From the NCBI RefSeq assembly GCF_030733265.1, contig NZ_JASHJI010000019.1, positions 1-64,000 of the forward strand: DNA of 64,000 bases, read 5' to 3'. Within the stretch, counting starts at the first letter, position 1; each line of letters opens with the position of its first letter. Positions 41,759 through 51,067 of this stretch are shown here, in pieces. Under the pieces are notes generated by a model. It had not been told where the DNA came from and ran no database searches. It saw nothing but the letters and a program-made list of their open reading frames with translations. Made by a program: the position numbers and the translations under genes. This DNA comes from Roseibium sp. MMSF_3412. GTDB taxonomy: Bacteria; Pseudomonadota; Alphaproteobacteria; Rhizobiales; Stappiaceae.

Positions 41759-42709
41759 CTAGTCTTTCCTGAACCTGACCGGGGGCGATTTCTCCGGCAG
41801 GAGCCCCGCCCGGAACCGCTGCAGCACGACCTGCAGCAGCAGCCCGACAAGAAGCATACGGATGAAGGAACTCCGCGTCGCCCATTCAGGCGGCAGCCGG
41901 TTGGTGAAAATCTCGGTCACGGACCAGATCGTCCAGATGCTCAAGGCGCCGAGGATCGCGCCCCTGTTGTTGCCCGAACCGCCTGCCATCAGCATCACCC
42001 AGACAAGGAAGGTGGTCAGGAGCGGGTCGGTGGCCGTCGGCGACAGGAAACGGAAATAGTGTGCTGACAAGCCGCCCGCGATGCCCATGACCGCGCAGCC
42101 AATGACAAAAGTCTGGACGCGGAACTTCTCGACATTCTTGCCTGCAGCCGACGCGGAGGTTTCATTGTCGCGGATCGCCCTGAGGCTGCGTCCCCATGGG
42201 CTGTCATAGAGCCGCGTGGTCGCAACATAGACAAGCAGGACGATGACCCAGACGAACCCGAGGAAAGCAACGTCCGACATCCGGCCCGTGGTAAAGTCGG
42301 CGAAGGGCCGCGGGATGCGGGACACGCCGAGGCTGCCATTCGTCAGCCAGCTTTCATTGACGAACACCAGGCGCAGGATCTCCGCGATGCCGATGGAGGC
42401 CATGGCAAGGTAGTCGCTTTTCAGGCGCACGCAGATCCTGGCAACCGCCCAGCCGGTCACACCCGCGACAATCGCGGCCCCGACAAGGCCCATCGGAACG
42501 GGCATGGAAAAGCCGCCCAGGTGTCTGCCGGAGGCTGCCGTCGTCAGGATCGCGGAGGTGTAGGCGCCGACGCCGTAAAAACCGGCGATCCCGGCATTGA
42601 ACAGCCCGCCCATGCCCCACTGCACATTGAGCGCAAGGCACAGCAGCGCATAAATACCGCCAAGGATCAGCAGACTGACAATGTAGAAAAACAGGCCGGT
42701 CAGTTCCAT
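41759..42709 (-). CDS. livM: Branched-chain amino acid-type ABC permease LivM
   Basis: Inner-membrane permease of 316 residues with about nine hydrophobic segments. Typical LivM elements are NVQWGMGGLFNAGIAGFYGVGAYT and the SPWGRSLRAIRDNETSASAAGKN loop. The stop of livH and the start share one base (TAATG). Last gene of the gntR-cupin-livJ-livG-livF-livH-livM operon. Confidence 0.87.
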   Translation of the reverse strand: MELTGLFFYIVSLLILGGIYALLCLALNVQWGMGGLFNAGIAGFYGVGAYTSAILTTAASGRHLGGFSMPVPMGLVGAAIVAGVTGWAVARICVRLKSDYLAMASIGIAEILRLVFVNESWLTNGSLGVSRIPRPFADFTTGRMSDVAFLGFVWVIVLLVYVATTRLYDSPWGRSLRAIRDNETSASAAGKNVEKFRVQTFVIGCAVMGIAGGLSAHYFRFLSPTATDPLLTTFLVWVMLMAGGSGNNRGAILGALSIWTIWSVTEIFTNRLPPEWATRSSFIRMLLVGLLLQVVLQRFRAGLLPEKSPPVRFRKD

Positions 42710-43599
42710 TAGAGCAATCTACCTTTAAAGAGCCCTTGCGGACGGAAGATCAGAAGTCCGATCATGATCACGAAGGCAATTGCGGTCTTGTAGGAGGGCG
42801 AGATCAGCGCTTCATCGCCGATCCAGTGATAGGAGGAAAGTTCCTCCGCCATACCGATGATGAAGCCGCCCGCCATCGCACCCATCGGTTTGCCGATGCC
42901 GCCGAGAATGGCGGCGGCAAACATGGGCAGAAGCAGGTTCCAGCCGAGATTGGGATGCGCGCTGGTGTTGAGCGCGGCGAACGCGCCTGCCACGGCGGCA
43001 AGCGCTGCCCCGATGATCCAGGTCCAGCGCACAACCTTGGCCGTGTCGAGACCGGACACTTCCGCAAGTTCGGGATCGTCGGCGACCGCGCGCATCGACC
43101 TGCCTGTTTTGGTGGCCGTCAGGAAATAGTGCAGCAGCACGGCGATGATGGCTGTCGTGACAATCGCCTGCAGGTGCAAAACGGAGACGCGGATCGTGTC
43201 GAAGAGAACCAGGGGCGGACGCACGCCCGCGACGAGCACCTGGTTCTCCGATCCCCAGATGAGCTGGATCATCGAACGAAAAACAAGCGCGATCCCGAAC
43301 GAGGAGATCACCGTGTAGATGGTCGGCAGGTCTCTCAAAGGCCGGTAGAAAAAACGGTCGACGAAGAGCGCGGAAAAGATCGTCAGTGCCATTCCGAAGG
43401 GAACAAGCAGGAGCGGATTGACCGGCATCAGCGCGGTCGCCGCCATGATGCCGTAAGCGCCCAGGGTCATCAGGTCCCCATGGGCGAAATGGGCAAAGCG
43501 CAGGATGCCGAAGATCATCGAAATGCCGACGGCGCCAAGCGCATAGATGCTGCCGATGGTGAGCGCCGGAAACAGGTAGAAATTGACGAATTCGCTCAT
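42709..43599 (-). CDS. livH: Branched-chain amino acid-type ABC permease LivH
   Basis: Permease of 296 residues. The start YALGAVGISMIFGILRFAHFAHGDL and the loop TGRSMRAVADDPELAEVSGLD are hallmarks of LivH. It overlaps livF upstream by four bases and livM downstream by one. Partner of LivM in one importer. Confidence 0.87.
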   Translation of the reverse strand: MSEFVNFYLFPALTIGSIYALGAVGISMIFGILRFAHFAHGDLMTLGAYGIMAATALMPVNPLLLVPFGMALTIFSALFVDRFFYRPLRDLPTIYTVISSFGIALVFRSMIQLIWGSENQVLVAGVRPPLVLFDTIRVSVLHLQAIVTTAIIAVLLHYFLTATKTGRSMRAVADDPELAEVSGLDTAKVVRWTWIIGAALAAVAGAFAALNTSAHPNLGWNLLLPMFAAAILGGIGKPMGAMAGGFIIGMAEELSSYHWIGDEALISPSYKTAIAFVIMIGLLIFRPQGLFKGRLL

Positions 43600-44312
43600 G
43601 CGGCGCCCCCCAGAAAGAGGCGGCGCACGTCCTCGTCGGCCAGCAGTTCCTGGCCCGTGCCGCTCAGATGATTGCGGCCATTGACAAGGATGTGGCCGTG
43701 ATCGGCGATCTGCAGCGCCTGGCGTGCGTTCTGCTCCACCATCAGCACCGTGATCCCGGTTTTGCGGATATCGAGTAGCAGATCGAAAATGCGTTCAAGA
43801 TAGGCAGGCGAGAGGCCCGCCGTCGGTTCGTCCAGCAGCACAAGTTTCGGCTCGCTCATCAGGGCCCGGCCCATGGCGACCATTTGTCTTTGTCCTCCGG
43901 ACAATTCACCTGCCGGCTGTTTCAGCTTGTCCTTCAGATCGGGAAACAGGGCCAGCACCTTTTCGCGGGTCGCCTTCTGGTCTGGCGGCGGCGCGGCATA
44001 GGTGCCGACATCAAGGTTCTCATCGACCGTCATGGAGGCGAAGACGTTCTTGTTCTGCGGCACTGCCGAGACACCAAGAGGCACCAGCGCCGAGGTCTTG
44101 CATCCGGACAGTTCACGGTCCCCGAGCCGGATGGAGCCGGCCGAAACGCTTGTCAGCGCGAAGATCGATTTCAGCAATGTCGACTTGCCGGCGCCGTTCG
44201 GACCGAGCACCACGGCGATTTCACCGGCTTCCACGGTCAGCGAGATGTCCTCGATGATCGGTGGCCCGCCATAGCCTGCCGACAATCCGGCAACGGCAAG
44301 CTGCTCCGTCAT
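43596..44312 (-). CDS. livF: ABC ATPase LivF
   Basis: ATPase of 238 residues. Walker A is GPNGAGKST, signature LSGGQRQMVAMGRAL, Walker B KLVLLDEPTAGLSP, as in LivF. The ATG at 44312 overlaps the livG stop as ATGA. Short form without extra domain. Confidence 0.88.
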   Translation of the reverse strand: MTEQLAVAGLSAGYGGPPIIEDISLTVEAGEIAVVLGPNGAGKSTLLKSIFALTSVSAGSIRLGDRELSGCKTSALVPLGVSAVPQNKNVFASMTVDENLDVGTYAAPPPDQKATREKVLALFPDLKDKLKQPAGELSGGQRQMVAMGRALMSEPKLVLLDEPTAGLSPAYLERIFDLLLDIRKTGITVLMVEQNARQALQIADHGHILVNGRNHLSGTGQELLADEDVRRLFLGGAA

Positions 44313-45082
44313 AGCTGGGCCTCGTATTTGCCGCCGCCGAAATAGGCTTCGATCACGCGTTCGTCCTGCCTCACCGCGTCGACGGTTCCCTCCGTCAACA
44401 GCGATCCCTGCGCCATCACCAGAACGTGGTCGCAAAGTTTCGAGACATAGTCGAGATCATGTTCGATCAGGCAGAAGGTGAGGCCGCGCTCCGCGTTCAG
44501 CATCAGGATCTTGTCGGCCAGTTTTCCTAAAAGCGTCCGGTTGATGCCGGCTCCGATCTCGTCCAGCAGGATGATCTTGGGATCGCGCATCAGGGCGCGG
44601 CCGAGTTCGACGAGCTTCTTCTGGCCGCCGGAGAGATTGCCGGCCTTTTCGTCGATGACATGTTCCAGTTCGAGCAGGCGAACGGTTTCACGCGCGGTTT
44701 CGTAGATCGCGCGTTCCTCGGCGGAGTAGCGTCCGCGCCGGAAGATCACGTTCAACACGTTTTCGCCCCGCGGCGCGGAAGCGGACGCCATCAGGTTCTC
44801 AAGCACGGAGAGTTGCGCAAATTCGTGCGGAATCTGAAAAGTGCGCGCCAGACCTGCCTCCGCCCTCTGGTAAGGCTTCAGCGCAGTGACGTCCCTGCCA
44901 TCGAAGAATACACGGCCTGAACTCGGCCAGATCGCCCCCGCGATAACGTTGAATGCCGTCGTCTTGCCCGCACCGTTCGGTCCAATCAGACCTGTGATGC
45001 GGCCTGCGCCGATTTCGAAGCTTGCGTGGTCAACCGCGCGCAAACCGCCGAAATCGACGCAGATCTCGTCCAGCCGGATCAC
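44309..45082 (-). CDS. livG: ABC ATPase LivG
   Basis: ATPase of 257 residues. Walker A is GPNGAGKTT, signature LSGGQKKLVELGRAL and Walker B KIILLDEIGAGIN; the Asp-Glu-Ile variant of Walker B is usual in LivG. Only 12 bases follow the livJ-like stop. Coupled to livF. Confidence 0.88.
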   Translation of the reverse strand: MIRLDEICVDFGGLRAVDHASFEIGAGRITGLIGPNGAGKTTAFNVIAGAIWPSSGRVFFDGRDVTALKPYQRAEAGLARTFQIPHEFAQLSVLENLMASASAPRGENVLNVIFRRGRYSAEERAIYETARETVRLLELEHVIDEKAGNLSGGQKKLVELGRALMRDPKIILLDEIGAGINRTLLGKLADKILMLNAERGLTFCLIEHDLDYVSKLCDHVLVMAQGSLLTEGTVDAVRQDERVIEAYFGGGKYEAQL

Positions 45083-45094
45083 TGTTGCCGCGGC

Positions 45095-46294
45095 TTATTC
45101 GACGATTGCAATCTGTTTGTAACCGTCGCCATCGACGACAAACTTGCCGATGAACCCGCCAACGTCGCCGTTCTCGTCGAACTCGGCGGAACCGCTGGCG
45201 CCATCATAGTCGATGTCCTTGCCTTCCTTGATCAGCGCAACGGCTTTCGCCCATTCACCCGGTCCGACCTTTTCGCCCGGTGCCATGGCAACCTCGCGCA
45301 GAGCGTCCGCCATCTTGGCGCGGTCCGTTGACCCGGCCTTTTCAACAGCGAGCAGGGCAAGGAAGGTGGCATCGTAGGTCTGATCGACAAAGGCCTTGTC
45401 CGCGCCTTCGCCGTACTCGGCGTTAAAGGCGTCGTGCAGCGTCTTCTGGGCAGGGTTTTCCGCAGGCGATGTCGGCGAGGAGAAGAAGGATGTCTTGAGC
45501 GCGTCCGCGCCGACATTCTGGATCAGGAGTTCGTCCCGGAGCCCGTCGGTGCCGACGAATTTGTCGAAGAGACCGCCCTCGATCGACTGCCGGACGATCT
45601 TGCCGCCGCTGTCGCCCGCATAGGCGATGACGACAAGCGCGTCCGCATCACCCTTTGCCAGGCTCGCCAGTTCGGAGCGATAGGAGTCCTTCTTCTCTTC
45701 GTGCTTGTTTTCCGCGACGATCTCGCCACCGGCGGCCTTGTAGGCCTCCATGAAGGTCTGGCCGATGCCGACGCCATAGTCGTTGTTCACATAGGTCACC
45801 GCGACCTTGTTGAGGCCCTCGTCGAGCACCATCTTGGCCAGGATTTCACCCTGGTAGTTGTCGGACGGCACGATCCGGAAAACGAGTCCGTCATCCTGAA
45901 GATCTGTCATGGCCGGCGAGGTTGCAGTCGGTGAAATCTGTGCGACACCTGCCGGAATGATCGCTGCCTCGGCGGCGGCAATCGTGGTGCCGGACATGAG
46001 GGATCCCATCACGATCGGCACGTTCTCGATATTGACCAGCTTCTGGGCCGCATCGACGGCGCCTTGCGCGGTTCCGGTGGTGTCGCCATAGACAGCGACC
46101 ACTTCCCCGCCAAGCAGACCACCCTGGTCATTGACATGCTTGACCGCCAGGTTCGCCGCGTTCTGCAGCGGTGGAATGAAGTTCGCGATCGGTCCGGTTA
46201 TGTCCATCAGAATGCCGATCTTGGTTTCGGCGTAGGCCAGCGAACTGGTGCCCAGCATCAGTGCTGCGGCTGCGAGTGTCGTCAGTTTTTTCAT
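45095..46294 (-). CDS. ABC substrate-binding protein, LivJ type
   Basis: Periplasmic receptor of 399 residues with a signal peptide (cleavage near AYA-ET). Leu/Ile/Val-receptor family traits are IGILMDITGPIANF, the GEVVAVYGDTTGTAQGAVDAAQKL segment and VAVTYVNNDYGVG. The start at 46294 follows GAGGGGAAG. Ligand unknown: the family binds amides, aromatic acids and amino acids, and the neighbouring catabolic genes suggest a non-amino-acid ligand. Confidence 0.84.
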   Translation of the reverse strand: MKKLTTLAAAALMLGTSSLAYAETKIGILMDITGPIANFIPPLQNAANLAVKHVNDQGGLLGGEVVAVYGDTTGTAQGAVDAAQKLVNIENVPIVMGSLMSGTTIAAAEAAIIPAGVAQISPTATSPAMTDLQDDGLVFRIVPSDNYQGEILAKMVLDEGLNKVAVTYVNNDYGVGIGQTFMEAYKAAGGEIVAENKHEEKKDSYRSELASLAKGDADALVVIAYAGDSGGKIVRQSIEGGLFDKFVGTDGLRDELLIQNVGADALKTSFFSSPTSPAENPAQKTLHDAFNAEYGEGADKAFVDQTYDATFLALLAVEKAGSTDRAKMADALREVAMAPGEKVGPGEWAKAVALIKEGKDIDYDGASGSAEFDENGDVGGFIGKFVVDGDGYKQIAIVE

Positions 46295-46340
46295 GCTACT
46301 TCCCCTCATCGCTTTTTCATTTGGTCCGCTCCACCCGTCC

Positions 46341-47435
46341 CTACCTCCCGGGCGATTCCAGAACCTCGGTTTTGAACCGTCCCGGCAGGCTGACTTCAAG
46401 CAGCTCAAGGTCGGTTGTTGCGCCCGTGTATCGTGTCGCCATCCTGGGCGGGATCACAAAGGCGTCTCCGGCGGACAGGCGGTAAGGGTCTTTTCCTTCG
46501 CCCTCGAGTGTCATTTCACCTGCCAGCACAAAGTTGAACAGAATATCGCAATCATGCCGAGTCCAGGGAGAAACCTCCCCGGTTGCACGTGCAACCATAA
46601 CAGATGCCACCCCCTTGGTGTTGTCCGAGATGGTTGTGTCGCGGGCCTCGAAGCCCGGGATCCTGAAGGGGCTGAAAACCGCGTCCCTTGCCAGATTGTG
46701 CACGAATTTCTGGCCCTGCCACTCCCGGTCCGGGCGTTCGGTTTCCGTCGGCAGGGTCATTTCATGGTCGATTTCGGTGACATGTTCCGCGGGAACGCCG
46801 ATCTCGACCACCTCGATGCCATCTGCGGCATGCATGACCCGGTGTCGGATTTCGGGCGGCTGGATGAAACAGTCGCCCGCGGTCAGCCGGCGCATGCCGC
46901 CCTGATCCTCATAGAGGACATCGACCCAGCCCCGGACGCAGAAGATCAGCTGAAACCCGACCTTGTGGAAATGTACCATGTCGGGCACGGGACCGTCAGG
47001 CACGCGGATGTGGGACGCGATCATGGCCCCGCCCAGGCGGGTCGGCACCAGATCCCGGTATTCCATTCCGGCACGGCCGATGACCCAGGGCGCCTGATCG
47101 GCGAGCCGGCGCACGACAAAGGCGTGCTTGGTATCGGGAAGGATCAGCGGCGGGTTCAACTCGTCAATCTCCACCCGCGTGCCGTTGGGGGCAACAAGCA
47201 CCCGTTCGCCACCTGCGAATTCATCCGGCGCATCGGTCAGGATGCGCAAGGTGCCGGGGCCTTCCGGCGCGCCTTTTTCGACCCGCACCCGAAGCCCGTG
47301 ACCGGAAAAGACCGCAATCTCCGGATTGTCCGCAGGATAGATCATGTCGAGGCGCATCTTCAGTGTCTTCGTGAAGAACGGCAGGTCCCTGGCAAGGTCG
47401 TCAGTCGGCAGTCGCACTTCAGCACGCGTTTCCAT
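46341..47435 (-). CDS. Cupin protein with glyoxalase-like N-terminal part
   Basis: Cytosolic protein of 364 residues. The first 95 or so residues (VRLPTDDLARDLPFFTKTLKMRLDMIYP) look like a VOC/glyoxalase half. Two cupin domains follow: one around 150-210 (HFHKVGFQLIFCVRGWVDVLYED with HFH metal ligands) and one around 285-350 (RHDCDILFNFVLAGEMTLEGEG). Such bicupins act as oxygenases or isomerases. The start overlaps the gntR stop by one base (TAATG); the livJ-like gene follows. Reaction unknown. Confidence 0.75.
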   Translation of the reverse strand: METRAEVRLPTDDLARDLPFFTKTLKMRLDMIYPADNPEIAVFSGHGLRVRVEKGAPEGPGTLRILTDAPDEFAGGERVLVAPNGTRVEIDELNPPLILPDTKHAFVVRRLADQAPWVIGRAGMEYRDLVPTRLGGAMIASHIRVPDGPVPDMVHFHKVGFQLIFCVRGWVDVLYEDQGGMRRLTAGDCFIQPPEIRHRVMHAADGIEVVEIGVPAEHVTEIDHEMTLPTETERPDREWQGQKFVHNLARDAVFSPFRIPGFEARDTTISDNTKGVASVMVARATGEVSPWTRHDCDILFNFVLAGEMTLEGEGKDPYRLSAGDAFVIPPRMATRYTGATTDLELLEVSLPGRFKTEVLESPGR

Positions 47436-48169
47436 TATCGCGGTCCCGTCAGAGTGGTGTCTTTCCCGGCGGCCGTCGCTGTCCGGGGCTCGTTAGATTG
47501 GTTCATCTCCTCTGCGGCGTGCGCGGCGAGATAGGCGGTTTCTCCATCGAAAACAAAGCGCAGGATGCGATCCGCGGCCGCGACCGCATCCCGCCGGCGA
47601 AACGCCTCAAGCAAACCCGTGTTGCCATCCACGATCACCGGATGGTTCGCGGGGTCCGCGAATGTCATCATGCGCACGGCCTGGACCTGGGTCATGTAGC
47701 GCTGGACCGCCTTTCGCAGTGACACGTTCGGGACGGCATTGATCCAGCCGTTTCTGAAAATCTCGCAGGCCCGGAAAAGCTTCTCCCGCTCGCCGTCCGT
47801 CATCGCCTGACGCGCATTTTTCAAAGCCGTCTCAAGATGGCCGAAGGCCTCTTCAGAGAGGTTTTGCGCCGCCATTGCCGCCGCGCGCGGTTCGAGCAGC
47901 CGCCGCAGGTCAAAGATTTCGAGGATTTCCTGATGATCGATTCTCGGCAGCACGAAGCCCTTGGTGGTCTGCTCCAGATAACCCTCATGCGCAAGCCGCA
48001 TCAGCGCATCGCGCGCCGGCATGCGCGAGACGCCGAACTCGGTCGCCACAGCCGTATCGACAAGACGTTCCTGCGGATCGACTTCACCATTCTGGATGCG
48101 GGCCATGAGCACGTCGTGGATCTGGACGCTGGTGCCCGGTGGTGCGCTTGAGGTCGTGGAGGATTTCAA
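47435..48169 (-). CDS. GntR-family regulator, FCD subfamily
   Basis: GntR regulator of 244 residues. The N-terminal winged helix is QIHDVLMARIQNGEVDPQERLV ... GVSRMPARDALMRLAHEGYLE; the C-terminal FCD ligand domain begins at about 85 (DLRRLLEPRAAAMA). It is divergent from the kynureninase-like gene and heads the cupin-liv operon. Two inverted TCGTATACAG sites in the gap are its probable operators. Confidence 0.87.
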   Translation of the reverse strand: MKSSTTSSAPPGTSVQIHDVLMARIQNGEVDPQERLVDTAVATEFGVSRMPARDALMRLAHEGYLEQTTKGFVLPRIDHQEILEIFDLRRLLEPRAAAMAAQNLSEEAFGHLETALKNARQAMTDGEREKLFRACEIFRNGWINAVPNVSLRKAVQRYMTQVQAVRMMTFADPANHPVIVDGNTGLLEAFRRRDAVAAADRILRFVFDGETAYLAAHAAEEMNQSNEPRTATAAGKDTTLTGPR

Positions 48170-48206
48170 GACTGCTATGCTCCCCTCCCCCTCTCAAACC
48201 ACAAAA

Positions 48207-48216
48207 TCGTATACAG
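48207..48216. promoter_or_regulatory. Candidate GntR operator 1
   Basis: TCGTATACAG, around the palindrome GTATAC, 38 bases before the gntR start. It is the inverted copy of the site at 48303-48312. GTATAC-centred sites are typical of FCD-type GntR regulators. Confidence 0.55.
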
Positions 48217-48302
48217 AAAACCGGGCGTCGTGCCCCCGAACCTGCATCACACTCGCTAATCTGGCAGCTTTCAAGTCTTTTAAGCTTGAACTAACGCAAA
48301 AA

Positions 48303-48312
48303 CTGTATACGA
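48303..48312. promoter_or_regulatory. Candidate GntR operator 2
   Basis: CTGTATACGA, the exact inverted copy of operator 1, 96 bases away centre to centre. It lies about 60 bases before the kynureninase-like start, so the regulator may control both directions, possibly by looping. Confidence 0.55.
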
Positions 48313-48373
48313 ATATTTCCTGCCCGGTCAATACGGGGAGTGCGGTCCAGGACCCGATTTTCAGGAGACAGGC

Positions 48374-49510
48374 ATGACAGAGAGGAAGGCGGGTTACTTC
48401 CTGTATCACTCCATTGGCCAGTATCCAGGAAAAGAGTCCGATCTCAGCAATGCGATGGCGGAACTTGCAGCCGTATGGAGCGCGCCAGACGACCAGCAAT
48501 GGCCTTACATGCTCGGCAAGCGCGCCGAATTCATCGACCTCTGGCGGCAGTTGATCAGCGCCCCGGACGGGTCGGTCACGACTTGCGAGAATGTCACGCA
48601 AGGCGTTCACATGCTGACCACCGCGCTGCCTGCCGATCTCCTGCGTGGCCGCAAGGTTCTCGTTGCCGCCGATTGCTTTCCCTCGAACCACTTTCTGCTT
48701 TCCCGGTTGCAGGAGCGGTTCGGTTTCGAACTGAAGACCGTGCACCCGCGACAGGGCGCGCACTGGGTCGCGGACGAGGACATGATCGCGGAATGGGACA
48801 AAGATGTCGCCCTTGCCCTGATCACCTGGGTAAGCTCAACCACGTCGCACAAGGTCGATCTTGACGCGCTGGTGAGGCACGGGCGCACCATGGACAGCCT
48901 CATCGGCGTCGACATCACCCAGGCCGCCGGGCTCCTGCCCTTTTCCGTCGCCGACCCGGAGATCGATTTCGCGGTCTCCACGAGCCTGAAATGGATGTGC
49001 GGCGCGCCTGGCGCGGGAATGCTCTATGTCCGGCCTGACCTAATTGCAGACTGCCGGCCCGAACTGCGCGGCTGGTTCAGCCAGGACAATCCGTTCAACT
49101 GGGATATAAACGCCTTCGACTATGCGCCCGATGTCCGCCGGTTCGACAACGGCACACCGGCGATCCTGCCCGCAGCCGCGACCGTTCCCGCGCTGACATG
49201 GCACGCCGGTATGGACCGCGCGGCGCTGCTCCACCACAACAGATTGCTCTGCGACATCCTGATCGACGGCTTGGATGACCTTGGCGTCGGCCTGCTGTCG
49301 CCCCGCAGCCGGACAGAGCGCGGCGGCAGCCTGATGCTGGATCTCACAACCGCTGAAGCGGCCTCAAAGACGCTCGCCGATCTGAACCGGACCGGGTACT
49401 CCGCGGACACGCGCGGCGCAACGCTGCGCCTTTCCCCCGGCGCTCAGACGACGGAGGACGCAACCCGCGCCCTCATCGACGTGTTTGCAAGGTCGATCGG
49501 CAACGCCTGA
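48374..49510 (+). CDS. Kynureninase-like PLP enzyme (aminotransferase class V)
   Basis: Fold-type I PLP enzyme of 378 residues. The PLP lysine is Lys206 (STSLKWMCG), the ring-stacking Asp is Asp180 (GVDITQAAG), and SVADPEIDFAVS precedes the lysine as in kynureninases. It may cleave a kynurenine-like beta-keto amino acid or do another class V reaction. Convergent with iorB. A cyclase of the kynurenine-formamidase superfamily lies 6.6 kb away, but no tryptophan dioxygenase is present. Confidence 0.77.
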   Translation: MTERKAGYFLYHSIGQYPGKESDLSNAMAELAAVWSAPDDQQWPYMLGKRAEFIDLWRQLISAPDGSVTTCENVTQGVHMLTTALPADLLRGRKVLVAADCFPSNHFLLSRLQERFGFELKTVHPRQGAHWVADEDMIAEWDKDVALALITWVSSTTSHKVDLDALVRHGRTMDSLIGVDITQAAGLLPFSVADPEIDFAVSTSLKWMCGAPGAGMLYVRPDLIADCRPELRGWFSQDNPFNWDINAFDYAPDVRRFDNGTPAILPAAATVPALTWHAGMDRAALLHHNRLLCDILIDGLDDLGVGLLSPRSRTERGGSLMLDLTTAEAASKTLADLNRTGYSADTRGATLRLSPGAQTTEDATRALIDVFARSIGNA

Positions 49511-49513
49511 ACT

Positions 49514-51067
49514 CTATCCGGCGAAGCTCTCGATTGTCTTCAGCGCACCGTCCAGGTCCGTGCCCTTCTCGTCCTTCAGCGCTGCCTCGCGCAGCCTGGC
49601 CACCCATACGGCCCCATCATCGCGGTTCTCCACGAGGCGGGCGCCGGAGAGTACCTTGTCGAATTTGGAAAGACCGCGCGCATGGGTGTCCGAGTAGCCC
49701 TTGATCAGCCGCCTGCAGCGCAGGATCTCCACGGCCATGTCATACCGGTCGGGGAGATATCCGGAAACCGTTGTGAGCCACGCATCCAGATGATCCTGCT
49801 CCATCCTGTGCCGCAGGGTTTTCAGCCGCCACTTGCGCATCCCGCCGAGGACATAGAGCATGGCAAAACCGCGCAGGCTGTCCGTCCTGATGCGGCGGCC
49901 CCGGTTGAACCAGCGGTCGATCCGCTTCATCCAGGCCGGATCGTTCTCCATCTTCCGGCCCAGTTTTTCCGGAAGAAGACCGACAATCTCCTCCGCGCGC
50001 GGATGCAGATAGTCGGTCAGGTGAAGCAGGTTCTCCGATTTGACGCGCATCTCGTCCTCGATCCGGCGGAACCGTTGCGGCCGGGTCTTGAGATCCGCGA
50101 CCCGGATGACATCGTCGTAGGTCATCGCGTTGGCGATGTGTTTCGCCGCCTCCAGCGACAGCTCGTAACCCTTTTCCGGATCGTCCACGTTTACCAGCAG
50201 CTGCAAGCGGTCGAGGTATTCCGACCCGTAGTCGCAGTCCTGGAAGTCGACCACCTTGGTCAAACCGGCCTTCGCCATTTCCCGGATGTCTTCGGGCAAG
50301 CCGGCGATACGGGCAATTAGCGAGGCCCAGGCGGTCTGGCTTTCGGCGGGCCCTTCCGGTTCGATGATTTCGGTTTTCGCTGCCTTCGGTTCAGGCGCTT
50401 TCGGTGCCTCGCCGTTTTGCGCCAGATCATAGCCCGCAGCAAAAGCCCTGAGGCTCGGCTCGACCCCCTTGCCGCCCGCGCGGACCGCCTCCTCGAACGC
50501 TTCGCGTTTGAACGGCAGCGCCCCTGAGCCCGCCAGGGCGCCGAACAGGGACGCCGAAATCACCGAGCCCACGGCAACGGCGGCCGTGTCCATATCCGCA
50601 AGGATCAGTTTCTGCGCGGCAACTTCAGCCGCTGCCTTGACCTCTTCGGACGAGGCCATGCCGTCACCGGGCACGGTTTTTTCCGAAACGGCGAGCATCC
50701 GGTGCGTGGATGCAATCAGGGTGGTCCGGTCGGGCGTCACGAAACCGCGCATGATGGCGCGTCCGGCTTCCATCATCTCCGCAGCGATGGTGATATCAAC
50801 GTCGCCGGCGGACGGTGCGAGGGAGAAGACCGGCGAGGCGACATCACCCGGGGCCATTTCGATATAGTAGATGGTCGCGCCGGTTCTCTGGGCGACACCG
50901 GCGACACTCGTTGCCTGGCAATGATAGCCTTCGGAACGCGCAAGCGTCTCGATCCAGTTGGTGAGGACGCCGCCGCCCTGGCCGCCGACGGCCATGACCG
51001 CGAGCTTGATAATGCCTTCCAGCGCCGGATCCGTCGGCTGGGCATCAAGAGGCAGGGCCAGGGACAT
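49514..51067 (-). CDS. Indolepyruvate oxidoreductase, beta-type subunit with extension
   Basis: Protein of 517 residues. The first 200 or so residues are the gamma/beta domain of 2-oxoacid:ferredoxin oxidoreductases (IKLAVMAVGGQGGGVLTNWI, ATSVAGVAQRTGATIYYIEM). The C-terminal 280 residues form the extra helical domain seen in long IorB-like proteins of Proteobacteria. The ATG at 51067 shares one base with the iorA-like stop (TGATG). Works with the alpha subunit on an arylpyruvate or other 2-oxoacid. Confidence 0.8.
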   Translation of the reverse strand: MSLALPLDAQPTDPALEGIIKLAVMAVGGQGGGVLTNWIETLARSEGYHCQATSVAGVAQRTGATIYYIEMAPGDVASPVFSLAPSAGDVDITIAAEMMEAGRAIMRGFVTPDRTTLIASTHRMLAVSEKTVPGDGMASSEEVKAAAEVAAQKLILADMDTAAVAVGSVISASLFGALAGSGALPFKREAFEEAVRAGGKGVEPSLRAFAAGYDLAQNGEAPKAPEPKAAKTEIIEPEGPAESQTAWASLIARIAGLPEDIREMAKAGLTKVVDFQDCDYGSEYLDRLQLLVNVDDPEKGYELSLEAAKHIANAMTYDDVIRVADLKTRPQRFRRIEDEMRVKSENLLHLTDYLHPRAEEIVGLLPEKLGRKMENDPAWMKRIDRWFNRGRRIRTDSLRGFAMLYVLGGMRKWRLKTLRHRMEQDHLDAWLTTVSGYLPDRYDMAVEILRCRRLIKGYSDTHARGLSKFDKVLSGARLVENRDDGAVWVARLREAALKDEKGTDLDGALKTIESFAG

